Notes: generated by a model from the sequence alone, not told the origin. Counted from the first letter of the stretch, positions 36,076 to 45,296 are shown. The stretch: DNA of 64,000 nt from Bacteroidota bacterium (GCA_016713525.1 JADJOZ010000033.1:124001-188000); one strand, 5' to 3'. Numbers and translations: made by a program.

Positions 36076-36396
36076 TTAATCATTCGAAAGGGGACTATCC
36101 ATATCACAAATAGATGGACAAGGCATCGCCATTTCCGCCAATTCGCCATTGTAAAGATCAACATTCTCTTCGGTAGCTGCAACCAGGACTAATACAGGAG
36201 TATTTTCGTTATCCAGTCCGTAATAATACCGAATTCCGGCTGCTCCTGATTGGTCAAGGATAGCTTGCAGTGCTGTTTTGCCAAAGAAACCACCTTTTTT
36301 TCCATTAAATGAATCGCTATGGCGGTAGCGGTGAGTAAATTCAATTGCTTCTTCTAGTGTGATCGAGTGATCACGGTTTGGATCAAGTGTGCTCAT
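36076..36396 (-). CDS. Small conserved hypothetical protein
   Basis: A 106-residue soluble protein without signal peptide. It begins MSTLDPNRDHSITLEEAIEF, has a middle KKGGFFGKTALQAILDQSGAAGIRYYYGL, cut here as GGFFGKTALQAILDQSG, then a beta-rich TPVLVLVAATEENVDLYNG and a cysteine pair near the end (CPSIC, 93-97). Similar small proteins occur in Bacteroidota, but I know no function. Upstream, CAAATCTA at 36423-36430 is a minus-strand TAGATTTG -7 box 27 bases before the start. Confidence 0.72.
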   Translation of the reverse strand: MSTLDPNRDHSITLEEAIEFTHRYRHSDSFNGKKGGFFGKTALQAILDQSGAAGIRYYYGLDNENTPVLVLVAATEENVDLYNGELAEMAMPCPSICDMDSPLSND

Positions 36397-36422
36397 AATT
36401 TTTATATTTTTAGGTTGTGGCT

Positions 36423-36430
36423 CAAATCTA
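36423..36430 (-). promoter_or_regulatory. TAnnTTTG -7 box of the gene at 36076
   Basis: Minus-strand TAGATTTG lies 27 bases before the ATG at 36396. No convincing -33 TTTG is seen at the usual distance, so the call rests on one box. Confidence 0.35.
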
Positions 36431-36504
36431 CCTTTTAATTGACTCTTTTTACATTAGAAAAAATTCTACGAATGTTTAGATTGCCACTTGCAAAACGCTG
36501 AAAG

Positions 36505-36702
36505 CCCCTAAAATCAAGGGGTGTCCTAAAAAAAGACAAGGGTAAACCCTTGAAAATATAGGGAAATCCCTACTGATGCAAATTCAGGGTTTTCCCTCTT
36601 GCAGCCTGTATTTAATTGCTGTTCATTTGTATTGTGTGTTTTAATAAATAGGAGTTTATCCCCCAAGATATCTCCGTCCTGTTGAAAATCGTTTACAACA
36701 GG
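36505..36702. repeat. Cluster of short inverted repeats with three AGGG-N4-CCCT palindromes
   Basis: Three copies of AGGG-N4-CCCT lie at 36539-36550, 36560-36571 and 36586-36597, the first extended to CAAGGGT/ACCCTTG and the second to TAGGGA/TCCCTA. An outer CCCCT/AGGGG (36505-36509, 36517-36521) and CCTGTTG/CAACAGG (36678-36684, 36696-36702) flank them. Spacing of 21 and 26 bases suits operator sites or serial RNA hairpins. This is the main content of the 363-base gap 36397-36759. Confidence 0.55.
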
Positions 36703-36713
36703 ATTATTTATTT

Positions 36714-36746
36714 AACTGCAGTTGCTGAAAAGCAGCTGCAGTTTTT
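36714..36746 (+). terminator. Terminator-like hairpin upstream of the 51-residue ORF
   Basis: AACTGCAGTTGCT (36714-36726) pairs with AGCAGCTGCAGTT (36731-36743) with one G-U pair and a GAAA tetraloop, followed by TTT. It could end a short non-coding transcript that starts in the repeat cluster or act as an attenuator 14 bases before the ATG at 36760. Confidence 0.55.
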
Positions 36747-36759
36747 AAATTAAGAGTAT

Positions 36760-36915
36760 ATGCCTAAAAATAAGCAAGTTATAATTCGAAGGAAGGCTGT
36801 TGTAGGAGACCCGTACAATGAATTACCCTTTGACCAGTTATCAAATCAAAATAAATCCGCTAAACAATCTAAAGTAACTGATAATCAAAATAATAGAAAA
36901 AAGAAAGCTTCCTGA
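36760..36915 (+). CDS. 51-residue basic hypothetical protein
   Basis: The ORF begins MPKNKQVIIRRKAVVGDPYN and ends NNRKKKAS; it is lysine/arginine-rich at both ends and has a short DPYNELPFDQL core. No family is recognised, and composition suggests nucleic-acid or ribosome binding. Support is the clean ATG-to-TGA frame just after a hairpin. It is below the size cut-off of many gene callers, so it may be missing from annotations of relatives. Confidence 0.45.
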   Translation: MPKNKQVIIRRKAVVGDPYNELPFDQLSNQNKSAKQSKVTDNQNNRKKKAS

Positions 36916-36964
36916 TTAACCACTGATTTTGTAATCTTCCTTTTTTTTAATTCCTTCGCCCCCC

Positions 36965-37192
36965 ATGACCTCATCTGCCGACTCTGAATCCGCCTTATCC
37001 AAAACAATTGAATACCTGACCGAAATAAAGTCAGAGCTGAATAATTTGCTAAATGCGTTTTCGATAAATGAACCCATTGAATATCAGGTCCCACGACATT
37101 CTTTGTTTTCAGCACCGAAGTTTTTCAGGAAGGATGAACTGTTTTTAGGACTCCACCGCCTCAACAATTTTGTTTATTTCAGCAATAATTAA
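36965..37192 (+). CDS. 75-residue hypothetical protein, doubtful
   Basis: The ORF starts at an ATG after a T-rich tract and reads MTSSADSESALSKTIEYLTE, an acidic helical start, then PVPRHSLFSAPKFF-like residues (EYQVPRHSLFSAPKFF). There is no signal peptide or known domain. It lies between the basic mini-protein and thymidine kinase on the same strand. The acidic amphipathic N-terminus is plausible for a real small protein, but nothing else supports it. Confidence 0.35.
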   Translation: MTSSADSESALSKTIEYLTEIKSELNNLLNAFSINEPIEYQVPRHSLFSAPKFFRKDELFLGLHRLNNFVYFSNN

Positions 37193-37279
37193 ACCTCCCT
37201 TGTTCAGGTTCAATTTCTATCAAATCAGCTCATTCTGATACATTCCTGCTATATCTTAAAATAATTAAGGAATCATTGG

Positions 37280-37287
37280 TACTTTTG
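37280..37287 (+). promoter_or_regulatory. TAnnTTTG -7 box of the tdk-murF unit
   Basis: TACTTTTG lies 20 bases before the tdk ATG at 37307, the correct distance for a short-leader transcript. No clear -33 TTTG is present. Confidence 0.4.
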
Positions 37288-37306
37288 CGGGACTTAGTAT
37301 TAAAGT

Positions 37307-37899
37307 ATGTTCCTGGAATCTACCCGTCATCATTCCCGTCGTAAAGGTGCAATCGAAGTGATTTGCGGTTCCATGTTTTCCGGAAAAACCGAAGAATTAA
37401 TCCGGCGTCTTAAAAGAGCACGGATCGCAAAACAAAAAGTGGAGATTTTTAAACCACTCATCGATCAGCGTTATGATGAACAAAATATTGTCTCGCACGA
37501 TAGCAATGCCATCCTTTCAACTCCTATTCCCGCCTCTTCCAATATCATGCTCCTTAGTCACGATGTAGATGTGATTGGAATTGATGAGGCTCAGTTTTTG
37601 ATAGTGAATTACCCAATGTGTGTGAGCGTCTTGCAAATCAGGGGTTGCGTGTAATTGTAGCGGGACTCGATATGGATTTTATGGGAAAACCATTCGGGCC
37701 TATGCCTCAGCTGTTGGCAATTGCCGATTATATAACTAAAGTGCATGCCATTTGTATGCATTGTGGCGATTTGGCAAATCACTCTTTCCGTACAGTTCCC
37801 GATAATGCGCTGATTATGCTTGGCGAAAAAGAAAGCTACATTCCATTATGCCGTGGATGCTTCGTTGCAGCAATGGAAAAACAACCTACCGTCGGATAA
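37307..37899 (+). CDS. tdk: Thymidine kinase, frameshifted as sequenced
   Basis: Two frames, 37307-37654 and 37618-37899, together encode type II thymidine kinase. Adding one T to the T5 run at 37595-37599 joins them through IDEAQFFDSELPNVCERLAN, giving 197 residues, the normal family length. Motifs are Walker A GSMFSGKTEELIRR (22-35), the DEAQFF Walker B region, the lid stretch AGLDMDFMGKPFGPM, and four zinc cysteines (C-x2-C in ICMHCGD and C-x2-C in LCRGC). The enzyme phosphorylates thymidine to dTMP in the salvage pathway. It is followed seven bases later by the murF-alr fusion. The break is probably a homopolymer sequencing error. Confidence 0.9.
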
Positions 37900-37905
37900 A
37901 TTAAA

Positions 37906-40401
37906 TTGACACCTGAAAATTATACGCTTTCTTTTATTGCCGGTATAACCGGTGGTGAATGTATTTTGCAACACGCCGATAATACTACTATGCTGCATCT
38001 TTTAACAGACAGCCGCAAAATTGTTAATCCTGCGGCTTCATTATTTTTTGCCATTAAAGGTGACCGTCGCGATGGGCATGATTTTATTCATGATTTACAT
38101 CTTTCAGGGGTCAGAAATTTTGTTGTAGCTCACAAAGAAGTTGTTTCAAAGTTCAGTGACAGCAATTTTATTGTTTGCGATCAACCGTTAACTGCATTGC
38201 AAAGGCTGGCTGCATTCCACAGATCCAAATTTAATTTTCCCGTTATTGCAATCACGGGCAGCAATGGTAAAACTATTGTCAAAGAATGGCTTTACCAGCT
38301 AATGCGTGAAGATCACCACATTGTAAGAAGTCCTAAAAGTTACAACTCTCAAATTGGTGTGCCATTGTCGGTTTGGCAAATGAAACCCGATAACGACTTC
38401 GCCATTTTTGAAGCCGGAATTTCTCAACCCGGAGAAATGAAAAGTCTCGAAGAAATCATTCAGCCGGATACTGGTATTTTTACCAATATTGGCAGTGCTC
38501 ATGATGAAAATTTCAGTTCAACCGAAGAAAAAGTAAAGGAAAAATTGCAACTTTTTAAAAATTGCAAATCACTGGTGTATTGTAAAGATTATCAGCTAAT
38601 CCATGATTTAGTTGGAGACGGTATCACTCTTCCCGGTCAGAGAAATAATTTTACCTGGTCACGGAAAGTAAAAGCCGACCTGCAGATTGGAAGAATTTCA
38701 AAAGGCACTGGTGAAACCGAAATCCAGGGCATATATAAAAACCGGTTCATTAATATTCATATACCGTTTTCTGATGATGCATCTGTTGAAAATGGAATTT
38801 TATGCTGGGCATACATGTTGTTCCTCAATTATGATCAGGATGTAATTGCTGAAAGAATGGCGCAGTTAAGTCCCGTAGCCATGCGTCTTGAAATGAAAGA
38901 AGGAATTAATCAATGTTCAATTATAAATGACAGCTATAATTCAGATCTTGGCTCACTAACCATTGCACTCGATTTTTTAAATCAGCAAAAACAACATACT
39001 AAACGAACGGTAATTTTATCAGATATTTTACAAAGTGGTAAAGATGAAAGAGCACTTTATGAAAGTGTTTCGGAATTACTTACTAAAAAAGGTGTCAACA
39101 GGTTAATTGGAATAGGAACAGCAATAAACAGGCAGCAGGATCTTTTTCCTATGGAGAAACGATTTTTTTATTCAACAGAAGAATTTCTGAAGTCCTATTC
39201 TGCAAACTGGTTTTCGCATGAAACTATTTTGCTGAAAGGTGCCCGTATGTTCGGATTTGAACAGATATCTAAAGTATTACAGCAAAAGGCTCATGAAACA
39301 GTTTTAGAAATTAATTTAAATGCTGTTGTTCACAATCTGAATTATTATCGCTCACGGTTAAAACCGGAAACCAAAATTATGGTTATGGTGAAGGCTTTTT
39401 CTTACGGAAGCGGAAGCTTTGAAATCTCCAATATGCTGCAATTTCATCATGTCGATTATCTGGCAGTTGCTTACGCAGATGAAGGTGTTGAATTAAGAAA
39501 AGGCGGTATTGCACTTCCGATAATGGTCATGAATCCGGAAGAGCAGAGCTTTGAGACAATGATTAATTATAAGTTGGAACCGGAAATTTATAGTTTCAGA
39601 GTTCTGCAACAATTCAGTGATTTACTGAAACGAAAATCGGAAGAACTGCAAGGTGTCCGCTTCCCGATTCATCTGAAAATTGATACCGGAATGCACCGAC
39701 TGGGATTTGATGAACAGGAAATCAATGAACTGGTAGTTCGTATACGCAATAACCGTTATCTGAAAATTGCCGGAGTATTTTCACATCTCGCAGCCAGTGA
39801 TGAAGCTATGCATGATGGATTCACCAAAAAACAGGCAGAACAATTTAAGAAAATGGCAGATCAGATTGCATCGCATTTCTCCTATAAAATTTGTCAGCAT
39901 CTGTTGAATTCAGCTGGCATAATTCGTTTCCCCGAGTATCAGTTTGATATGGTCAGACTTGGCATTGGACTGCATGGCATTGCCGCATCTCCACATGAGC
40001 AAAAACATCTTCAGATGGTTGCTACACTAAAAACAACCATATCACAGATTAAAACTGTAAAGGCTAATGACTCCATTGGGTATTCGCGGCGAGGTATCGT
40101 CCAACGCGATTCTCAGATTGCCACCGTGGCTATCGGATATGCAGATGGGTTGAACCGTAGACTTGGAAACGGAGTAGGATCCATGTTGGTTCAGGGCAAG
40201 AAATGCCCTATTGTTGGAAGCGTTTGTATGGACATGACCATGCTGGACATCACCGATGTGGAAGCAAAGGAAGGCGATGAGGTTATTGTATTCGGTCCCG
40301 GTTATACAATTCTCGATATGGCTAAAGATCTTGGAACGATTCCTTATGAAGTTTTAACTGCAGTTTCACAAAGAGTGAAACGTGTTTACTTTCATGAATA
40401 A
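37906..40401 (+). CDS. murF-alr: Bifunctional MurF ligase / alanine racemase
   Basis: An 831-residue fusion. Residues 1-455 are MurF (UDP-MurNAc-tripeptide D-Ala-D-Ala ligase) with the ATP loop GSNGKT (118-123) and the downstream NDSYNSD motif of Mur ligases. Residues 465-831 are a PLP alanine racemase with the lysine K496 (MVMVKAFSYGSG) and catalytic tyrosine Y726 (SIGYSRRG). Alr makes D-alanine and MurF adds the D-Ala-D-Ala dipeptide to the cell-wall precursor; the D-Ala-D-Ala ligase Ddl works in between. This fusion is characteristic of Bacteroidota. The start is a TTG at 37906, since an in-frame stop of tdk lies nine bases upstream and no ATG is near. Confidence 0.95.
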   Translation: MTPENYTLSFIAGITGGECILQHADNTTMLHLLTDSRKIVNPAASLFFAIKGDRRDGHDFIHDLHLSGVRNFVVAHKEVVSKFSDSNFIVCDQPLTALQRLAAFHRSKFNFPVIAITGSNGKTIVKEWLYQLMREDHHIVRSPKSYNSQIGVPLSVWQMKPDNDFAIFEAGISQPGEMKSLEEIIQPDTGIFTNIGSAHDENFSSTEEKVKEKLQLFKNCKSLVYCKDYQLIHDLVGDGITLPGQRNNFTWSRKVKADLQIGRISKGTGETEIQGIYKNRFINIHIPFSDDASVENGILCWAYMLFLNYDQDVIAERMAQLSPVAMRLEMKEGINQCSIINDSYNSDLGSLTIALDFLNQQKQHTKRTVILSDILQSGKDERALYESVSELLTKKGVNRLIGIGTAINRQQDLFPMEKRFFYSTEEFLKSYSANWFSHETILLKGARMFGFEQISKVLQQKAHETVLEINLNAVVHNLNYYRSRLKPETKIMVMVKAFSYGSGSFEISNMLQFHHVDYLAVAYADEGVELRKGGIALPIMVMNPEEQSFETMINYKLEPEIYSFRVLQQFSDLLKRKSEELQGVRFPIHLKIDTGMHRLGFDEQEINELVVRIRNNRYLKIAGVFSHLAASDEAMHDGFTKKQAEQFKKMADQIASHFSYKICQHLLNSAGIIRFPEYQFDMVRLGIGLHGIAASPHEQKHLQMVATLKTTISQIKTVKANDSIGYSRRGIVQRDSQIATVAIGYADGLNRRLGNGVGSMLVQGKKCPIVGSVCMDMTMLDITDVEAKEGDEVIVFGPGYTILDMAKDLGTIPYEVLTAVSQRVKRVYFHE

Positions 40402-40413
40402 TAACTTTTGATT

Positions 40414-41994
40414 TTATTGTAATACCAGTTTTGCCATTTGTGTTTTTTCCGGTGATGCAATTTTTACAGTGTAAATTCCCCTTGCAAAAGCATGTAAATT
40501 CATTTGTACTACTTCATTACTTTGAATTAATTTTTCATACACATGTCTGCCGGCTGAATCATATATGTAAAGCCGCACAGCTGAAGAGGAGGTGTTTTCT
40601 GAGATTACATAAACATCACCTGTTGTTGGATTTGGAAAAATAGTAAATACAGGCTCAATTGTTTCAATTCTGACCGCTACTATTGGAGAATTCGAGGTTT
40701 CCCCATCAAAATCAGTCTGGCGTAACCGGTAATAGGATATCCCGGGATAAGGATTTTTGTCGGTAAAACTGTATGACAATGTTACGTTAGAATTACCTGC
40801 ACCATCAACAGTACCAACATGCTCGAAGTTTATACCATTTCGACTTCTTTCTAAAGTAAAGAAATCATTGTTAATTTCACTGGCTGTAACCCAACTGCAA
40901 AGTACTTCTTTGTTATCAACAGGATTTGCATCGAAATTAATAAGTTCCACCGGAAGCGGGGAGGCATTTCCAGCTAATGTCCAGATCGAATTATATACAT
41001 TTACCGCATTGATGAGCATTGTATTAGTTGTAGTATTGATTGATCCTGCCAAAGGCGGTGACCACACACTTAAATCATGCCGCTGAGGAACAAGTGTGGG
41101 TTCAATGATGGTATTGGTTCCCGAGCTCCATTCAGATTCGCGGTAAGTTAACTGGATGTTTGATGTGGGCAAAGTTGAAAACCCCGATGCTTCCATAACC
41201 CAGAACCGATCAATGGTATTTGCTGCGTTTTCTACTCCTGTAAAATTAGTAAGTACCGGCAATCCGGTTGGCAACGGTCTGTTATTTGGAATTGCTAATG
41301 TGTTAGTAGGATAAGTTGAGACATCAATTTTCCCTGCTACACCAATTCCATTGGTAGTGAAATTGAAAATCACCGGAAGAAAATCACCTGTTACAGCATT
41401 TCCAAATGGAATCTGATAATTGGAAGCAGCAACAATGTTTCCTGTTAACCACGACACAGTTCCATACCCCGCAACAGGATCAGTTTCACTGTGAATAAAG
41501 CCTGTGGTTCGTGATATGCCGGTTGGCAAAGGATTTTTAATAACCAATGTGTTAGAATTCAGTTCAAGAATCCGATTGTTCAGATCCAGTATTCCACTTC
41601 CGTTACCACCAGTTTCAGTGAGTATTGCTATTGATTTGTTTCCTGTACCATTTAATTCCAGATTATTGAAAGTGGTAGTTGAGGTACCATTTATTTGCTG
41701 AATACCACCATTCAGATCGACCGTTCCTGCCGAAACTCCGAATAAATTTGAACCGCTATTGTTTGTAAAATTTCCGGTCTGGTCAATTAAACCATTGTTG
41801 GTTATTGTTGATCCAGCGCCAAATGTGGATGCTCCCTTAATTGATAATTGTGCTCCGGCATTTATTGTAATGCTACCACCATTACTGAATAATAGTTGTG
41901 CATTGCTGTTATAGGAATTAAAAATAAAAAGCATGGCAAGAAAGCAACTGCTTTTTTGTAAGTATATTTTAGTTATGAAGTGAAGTAGTTTCAT
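40414..41994 (-). CDS. T9SS type A sorting domain protein with Ig-like body
   Basis: A 526-residue secreted protein. A signal peptide (about 12-32, ending SNAQ) is followed by glycine/asparagine-rich beta-helix-like repeats (ITINAGAQLSIKGASTFGAG, TFNNLELNGTGNKSIA), then a segment seen in many surface proteins of this phylum (PLPVELINFDANPVDNKEV, LLERSRNGINFE-type, DFDGETSNSPIVAVRIE). A T9SS type A domain lies at 450-526 (FTIFPNPTTGDVYV, ARGIYTVKIA). The start ATG overlaps the stop of the upstream S74 fibre gene by one base (TAATG), so the two are translationally coupled and may form one surface structure. Confidence 0.88.
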   Translation of the reverse strand: MKLLHFITKIYLQKSSCFLAMLFIFNSYNSNAQLLFSNGGSITINAGAQLSIKGASTFGAGSTITNNGLIDQTGNFTNNSGSNLFGVSAGTVDLNGGIQQINGTSTTTFNNLELNGTGNKSIAILTETGGNGSGILDLNNRILELNSNTLVIKNPLPTGISRTTGFIHSETDPVAGYGTVSWLTGNIVAASNYQIPFGNAVTGDFLPVIFNFTTNGIGVAGKIDVSTYPTNTLAIPNNRPLPTGLPVLTNFTGVENAANTIDRFWVMEASGFSTLPTSNIQLTYRESEWSSGTNTIIEPTLVPQRHDLSVWSPPLAGSINTTTNTMLINAVNVYNSIWTLAGNASPLPVELINFDANPVDNKEVLCSWVTASEINNDFFTLERSRNGINFEHVGTVDGAGNSNVTLSYSFTDKNPYPGISYYRLRQTDFDGETSNSPIVAVRIETIEPVFTIFPNPTTGDVYVISENTSSSAVRLYIYDSAGRHVYEKLIQSNEVVQMNLHAFARGIYTVKIASPEKTQMAKLVLQ

Positions 41995-44900
41995 TATTTC
42001 GCTGACTTCAGAATTTCAACTTCTTTTTTCAGATCCTCAATCATTTTTTGTTGGTCGTCATTTAATGATTTTAGTTCTTTCACTGCATTTATCAGAATGT
42101 AAGTTAATGATGATGAATCATAAGTATAAAATTCTTCGCCTTCTTTTTTTACATGCTCCACGCCATTTTCATCTTCTTCATTTACCTGACCGAATTTCGT
42201 AAGTTCTACGGTGTAAGGAGCTACTTCTTTAATTTCCTGAGCCAATACACCAATGTATGTTTTGTTGTTGTTTAAAGATTTAAAATGATCATTGTACTTG
42301 AATGAAACTGGACGGATTGCAAGTATTTTATCGAGACCATCTGTAAAATTCTGAACATCTTTTTTCAAACGTGCATCTGAGGCTGCTCCCCATGATCCAC
42401 CTCCGGGTTTAAATCCTTGTCCGCCTAATTCCAATACATCTGCAATATATAAATCTTCATCACCATTCGCATTTAGCGGAGTTGGGGCAACATCGGCAAT
42501 CGTATTAATGTTGACATTCATATTTCCTCCTCCGGCATTTAGAACTCCGTTGGTAGCACCAGTATAAAGATCTCCGGTTACTTCAATATTACCACCCACT
42601 TCCAACCTTTCAGTTGGTGCAGTAACACCAATGCCAACATTTACAGTTGCTGTTGCACCGTTCACACCTGCAATGCTTCCTAAAATTATTGTGTTCGCTG
42701 TAGTAACCTGAGCCAAAGCACCAATTGCTGTTGCATTATTTGGTGCGAATACTTTGGTGCCTGCACCAATTGCAGTATTGAATTTTTGACCTGCACCTGC
42801 ATTGTCTGTAAATGTGGCACCGGCACCTAAAATAACATTGTTACTATCGGGGAATGCCGTGGTTCCCAACTGTGCTTGTGAACCAATAATTGTGTTATTG
42901 AAAGCAATTACTTTAGGACTGATCGCACCTGCATTATTACCTAGAATTACATTGTTGATTCCAATTGCAGCCTGAGATATAATTCCTGAAAATCCTATCT
43001 GAACATTGAAGTTTGAAATAGTTAATGGATTGATACCTGATCCCAATATTGTATTTCCGGTTCCTGATGTTAACCCCAGTAATGAATTGTTGCCAAAAAT
43101 TGAATTTGAACTTCCTGTTGCTAATGACCTTGCGGATGATGACCCATAAACCGAATTGCTGCTTCCAAATGTTAATGCTGTTGCAGCTTCTCTTCCGAAA
43201 ACGGAGTTACTTCCTCCGGATGTTATTGACCTTCCTGTTCTATATCCTACCATGGTATTACCTTGTCCGGTTGAAAGCGAAAAGCCAGCACTATCACCAA
43301 CGGACACATTAAAATCTCCGATAACGAAGGGACTGTTTCCGGCACGAAACCCATAGGATGAATTATGATTTAAATGATCGATGGTGCCTGCGTGTTGGTT
43401 GTTGACACGAAACGACAGCGTGCTATTATCAGTTGTGCCAACAAAACTGACTCCTGAAATGGTTCCGGAATTTCCGTTAATGTTCCAGTTTGCCCCGGTT
43501 GGGGCAGGACCAATCGCAGTGAATGACCCATCACCTCCGGTTTCTATCACTGTTAATGAACGGTAAGAACCAAAACCTCCTGGCGCCGGTGTTCCGGGAC
43601 CGTTTCCAACACCATTACATCCAAGTGATGCCCAATCTATGGAAATTGTATTGACAACATTTGGCGTTACGGCCACAGGATAAGTCATATTTATATCCCA
43701 AATTTTGGGTGATCCATTAACTATGTCCTCTATTGAAGTTTGCGAACTTACAACAGGAACACTATTGTTATTTATTATGAAGTTCAAACTCCTTTGCCCA
43801 CAACTATTAACATTCGCCCCTGATGCACTGAAAATTACTAACACCACTGTGTCCTTAGGTGTGAAGGAAATGGTCATCTGTGGCATGGGTGTAAATCCTA
43901 CAGGTGATGCAAGAACGCCTACTGTACCTACTACGCTTCGAATAGTATTTTGCTTCTCTTCACTTAGAGTTGCATTCGCATATGAAATAACAATCCATTT
44001 TTGTGCTATTGATGAATATTGCAAAGTTACACTACCACTGTCCCGTACAACAAGGTTTCCACCTCCGGTTATAATTCCATTAATACCTGAAGCCGGTAAG
44101 CAATTGGGGAAAGTGGCACTAAATGGTGTTGCGTTTACTAACGTAACTATTTTTCCATTTGCAAAAGTATTAATGCCGCCAATGGTGAAGTTTGTTGTTG
44201 CATTAGTTAAACGAACAAATGATGATTCGCCGGTATTGATTGATGTTGCAAAAAAGAATGAGCCCGGGATTGAAAATACAGTTTCACGATAAGCAACATC
44301 TCCAGCGACATCGAGTCGTGTTGCCGGTGCATTATTACCAATTGCAACGCGGGTAGTTGTTGTTGCGGAATTGATACCTGCAACAGCGCCTAAGACCATT
44401 GAATTGTTTGCATCAACCTGACTGTTTACACCTATAGCTGTGGATCCTGTGAGATTATTCACACTTCCACGAGAATTCGTTCCAATCAATGTCAGTCCTG
44501 TTCCAATAGTATTATTTGATCCTGTACTATTTCCTAAAAATACATTTTGTGAACCGGTGGTATTTGCTGATCCGGTTGAGTTGCCTGCAAATACATTACC
44601 ACCTCCTGTTGTGTTTCCGTTTCCTGAAAATGAACCTATAAAAACATTGTTGTTAGCAGTATTAAATATTCCTGCGCCATTTCCAATTAATATATTTCCG
44701 GAACCGGTTGTTCCAAAAGTCCCTGCACGGCGACCGATAAAAACATTTTCCTGTCCCGTTACATGATCTCTGCCAGCTTCAAATCCAAGGAAAGTATTAT
44801 TGGTTCCGGTACTCACATTTCCGGTTTGAAATCCTAAGAAGGTATTACCGTTTGTATGATGTATCAGTCCGGATCGTGTATTGCTTACCCGAAAGCTAAG

Positions 44901-45296
44901 AGGTTGCGCATCGGTTGTTCCTATAAAATTAGTCAGAAAATTTGTCCCTGTATTTCCTGATAAGCTCCAGTCTTTATTCAAATTGCCGGTATCGAAACGA
45001 AGCCAGTTTGTCCCACTCCAGAAATAATAGCCTGGAGTAACATTGTTGGGGAAAACTCCTGCTATAACAGTATTAAATACCATCAACCCTGTAGCAGGAG
45101 CAGTTACCGGAGCAGTAAGATTAGTTGCACTTAAAGCTACTCTGGGTACTAGCAGCCCCTTATCAGTACTGCTGATGTCGAGTACTGCACTGGCGTCGGG
45201 AGCTGGATTATTAATACCAATATTTTGCGCATCAGCATTTGATGCAATTAAAAACAAAAAAAAGGCAAGCAATAATTGTGGCAGATTGTTTTTCAT
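41994..45296 (-). CDS. Large surface fibre protein with YadA-like repeats and S74 chaperone domain
   Basis: I chose the ATG at 45296 (MKNNLPQLLL), which puts a signal peptide (ending SNADAQ) at the N-terminus; the product is about 1100 residues. Two arrays of short repeats of the type NxFLGxxxG/NVFIGxxAG (about 150-310 and 640-870) resemble the left-handed parallel beta-roll heads of YadA/Hep-Hag adhesins. At about 985-1050 is a Peptidase_S74 intramolecular chaperone domain (GAASDARLKKDVQNF, TYIGVLAQEIKEVAP), which trimerises phage tail fibres and then cleaves itself off at the conserved serine. The C-terminus is a coiled coil. The protein should be a homotrimeric fibre. The downstream T9SS gene is coupled to it. 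Confidence 0.88.
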   Translation of the reverse strand: MKNNLPQLLLAFFLFLIASNADAQNIGINNPAPDASAVLDISSTDKGLLVPRVALSATNLTAPVTAPATGLMVFNTVIAGVFPNNVTPGYYFWSGTNWLRFDTGNLNKDWSLSGNTGTNFLTNFIGTTDAQPLSFRVSNTRSGLIHHTNGNTFLGFQTGNVSTGTNNTFLGFEAGRDHVTGQENVFIGRRAGTFGTTGSGNILIGNGAGIFNTANNNVFIGSFSGNGNTTGGGNVFAGNSTGSANTTGSQNVFLGNSTGSNNTIGTGLTLIGTNSRGSVNNLTGSTAIGVNSQVDANNSMVLGAVAGINSATTTTRVAIGNNAPATRLDVAGDVAYRETVFSIPGSFFFATSINTGESSFVRLTNATTNFTIGGINTFANGKIVTLVNATPFSATFPNCLPASGINGIITGGGNLVVRDSGSVTLQYSSIAQKWIVISYANATLSEEKQNTIRSVVGTVGVLASPVGFTPMPQMTISFTPKDTVVLVIFSASGANVNSCGQRSLNFIINNNSVPVVSSQTSIEDIVNGSPKIWDINMTYPVAVTPNVVNTISIDWASLGCNGVGNGPGTPAPGGFGSYRSLTVIETGGDGSFTAIGPAPTGANWNINGNSGTISGVSFVGTTDNSTLSFRVNNQHAGTIDHLNHNSSYGFRAGNSPFVIGDFNVSVGDSAGFSLSTGQGNTMVGYRTGRSITSGGSNSVFGREAATALTFGSSNSVYGSSSARSLATGSSNSIFGNNSLLGLTSGTGNTILGSGINPLTISNFNVQIGFSGIISQAAIGINNVILGNNAGAISPKVIAFNNTIIGSQAQLGTTAFPDSNNVILGAGATFTDNAGAGQKFNTAIGAGTKVFAPNNATAIGALAQVTTANTIILGSIAGVNGATATVNVGIGVTAPTERLEVGGNIEVTGDLYTGATNGVLNAGGGNMNVNINTIADVAPTPLNANGDEDLYIADVLELGGQGFKPGGGSWGAASDARLKKDVQNFTDGLDKILAIRPVSFKYNDHFKSLNNNKTYIGVLAQEIKEVAPYTVELTKFGQVNEEDENGVEHVKKEGEEFYTYDSSSLTYILINAVKELKSLNDDQQKMIEDLKKEVEILKSAK

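Noticed and set aside
37277..37288. TGGTAC before tdk as a -24/-12 element
   Set aside because: TTGC follows too closely (seven bases between GG and GC), and the bases are better explained as a TACTTTTG -7 box.
37595..37599. Programmed ribosomal frameshift in tdk and the other split genes
   Set aside because: No slippery heptamer with a downstream pseudoknot was seen, the genes are unrelated, and the common feature is a missing base in a homopolymer.
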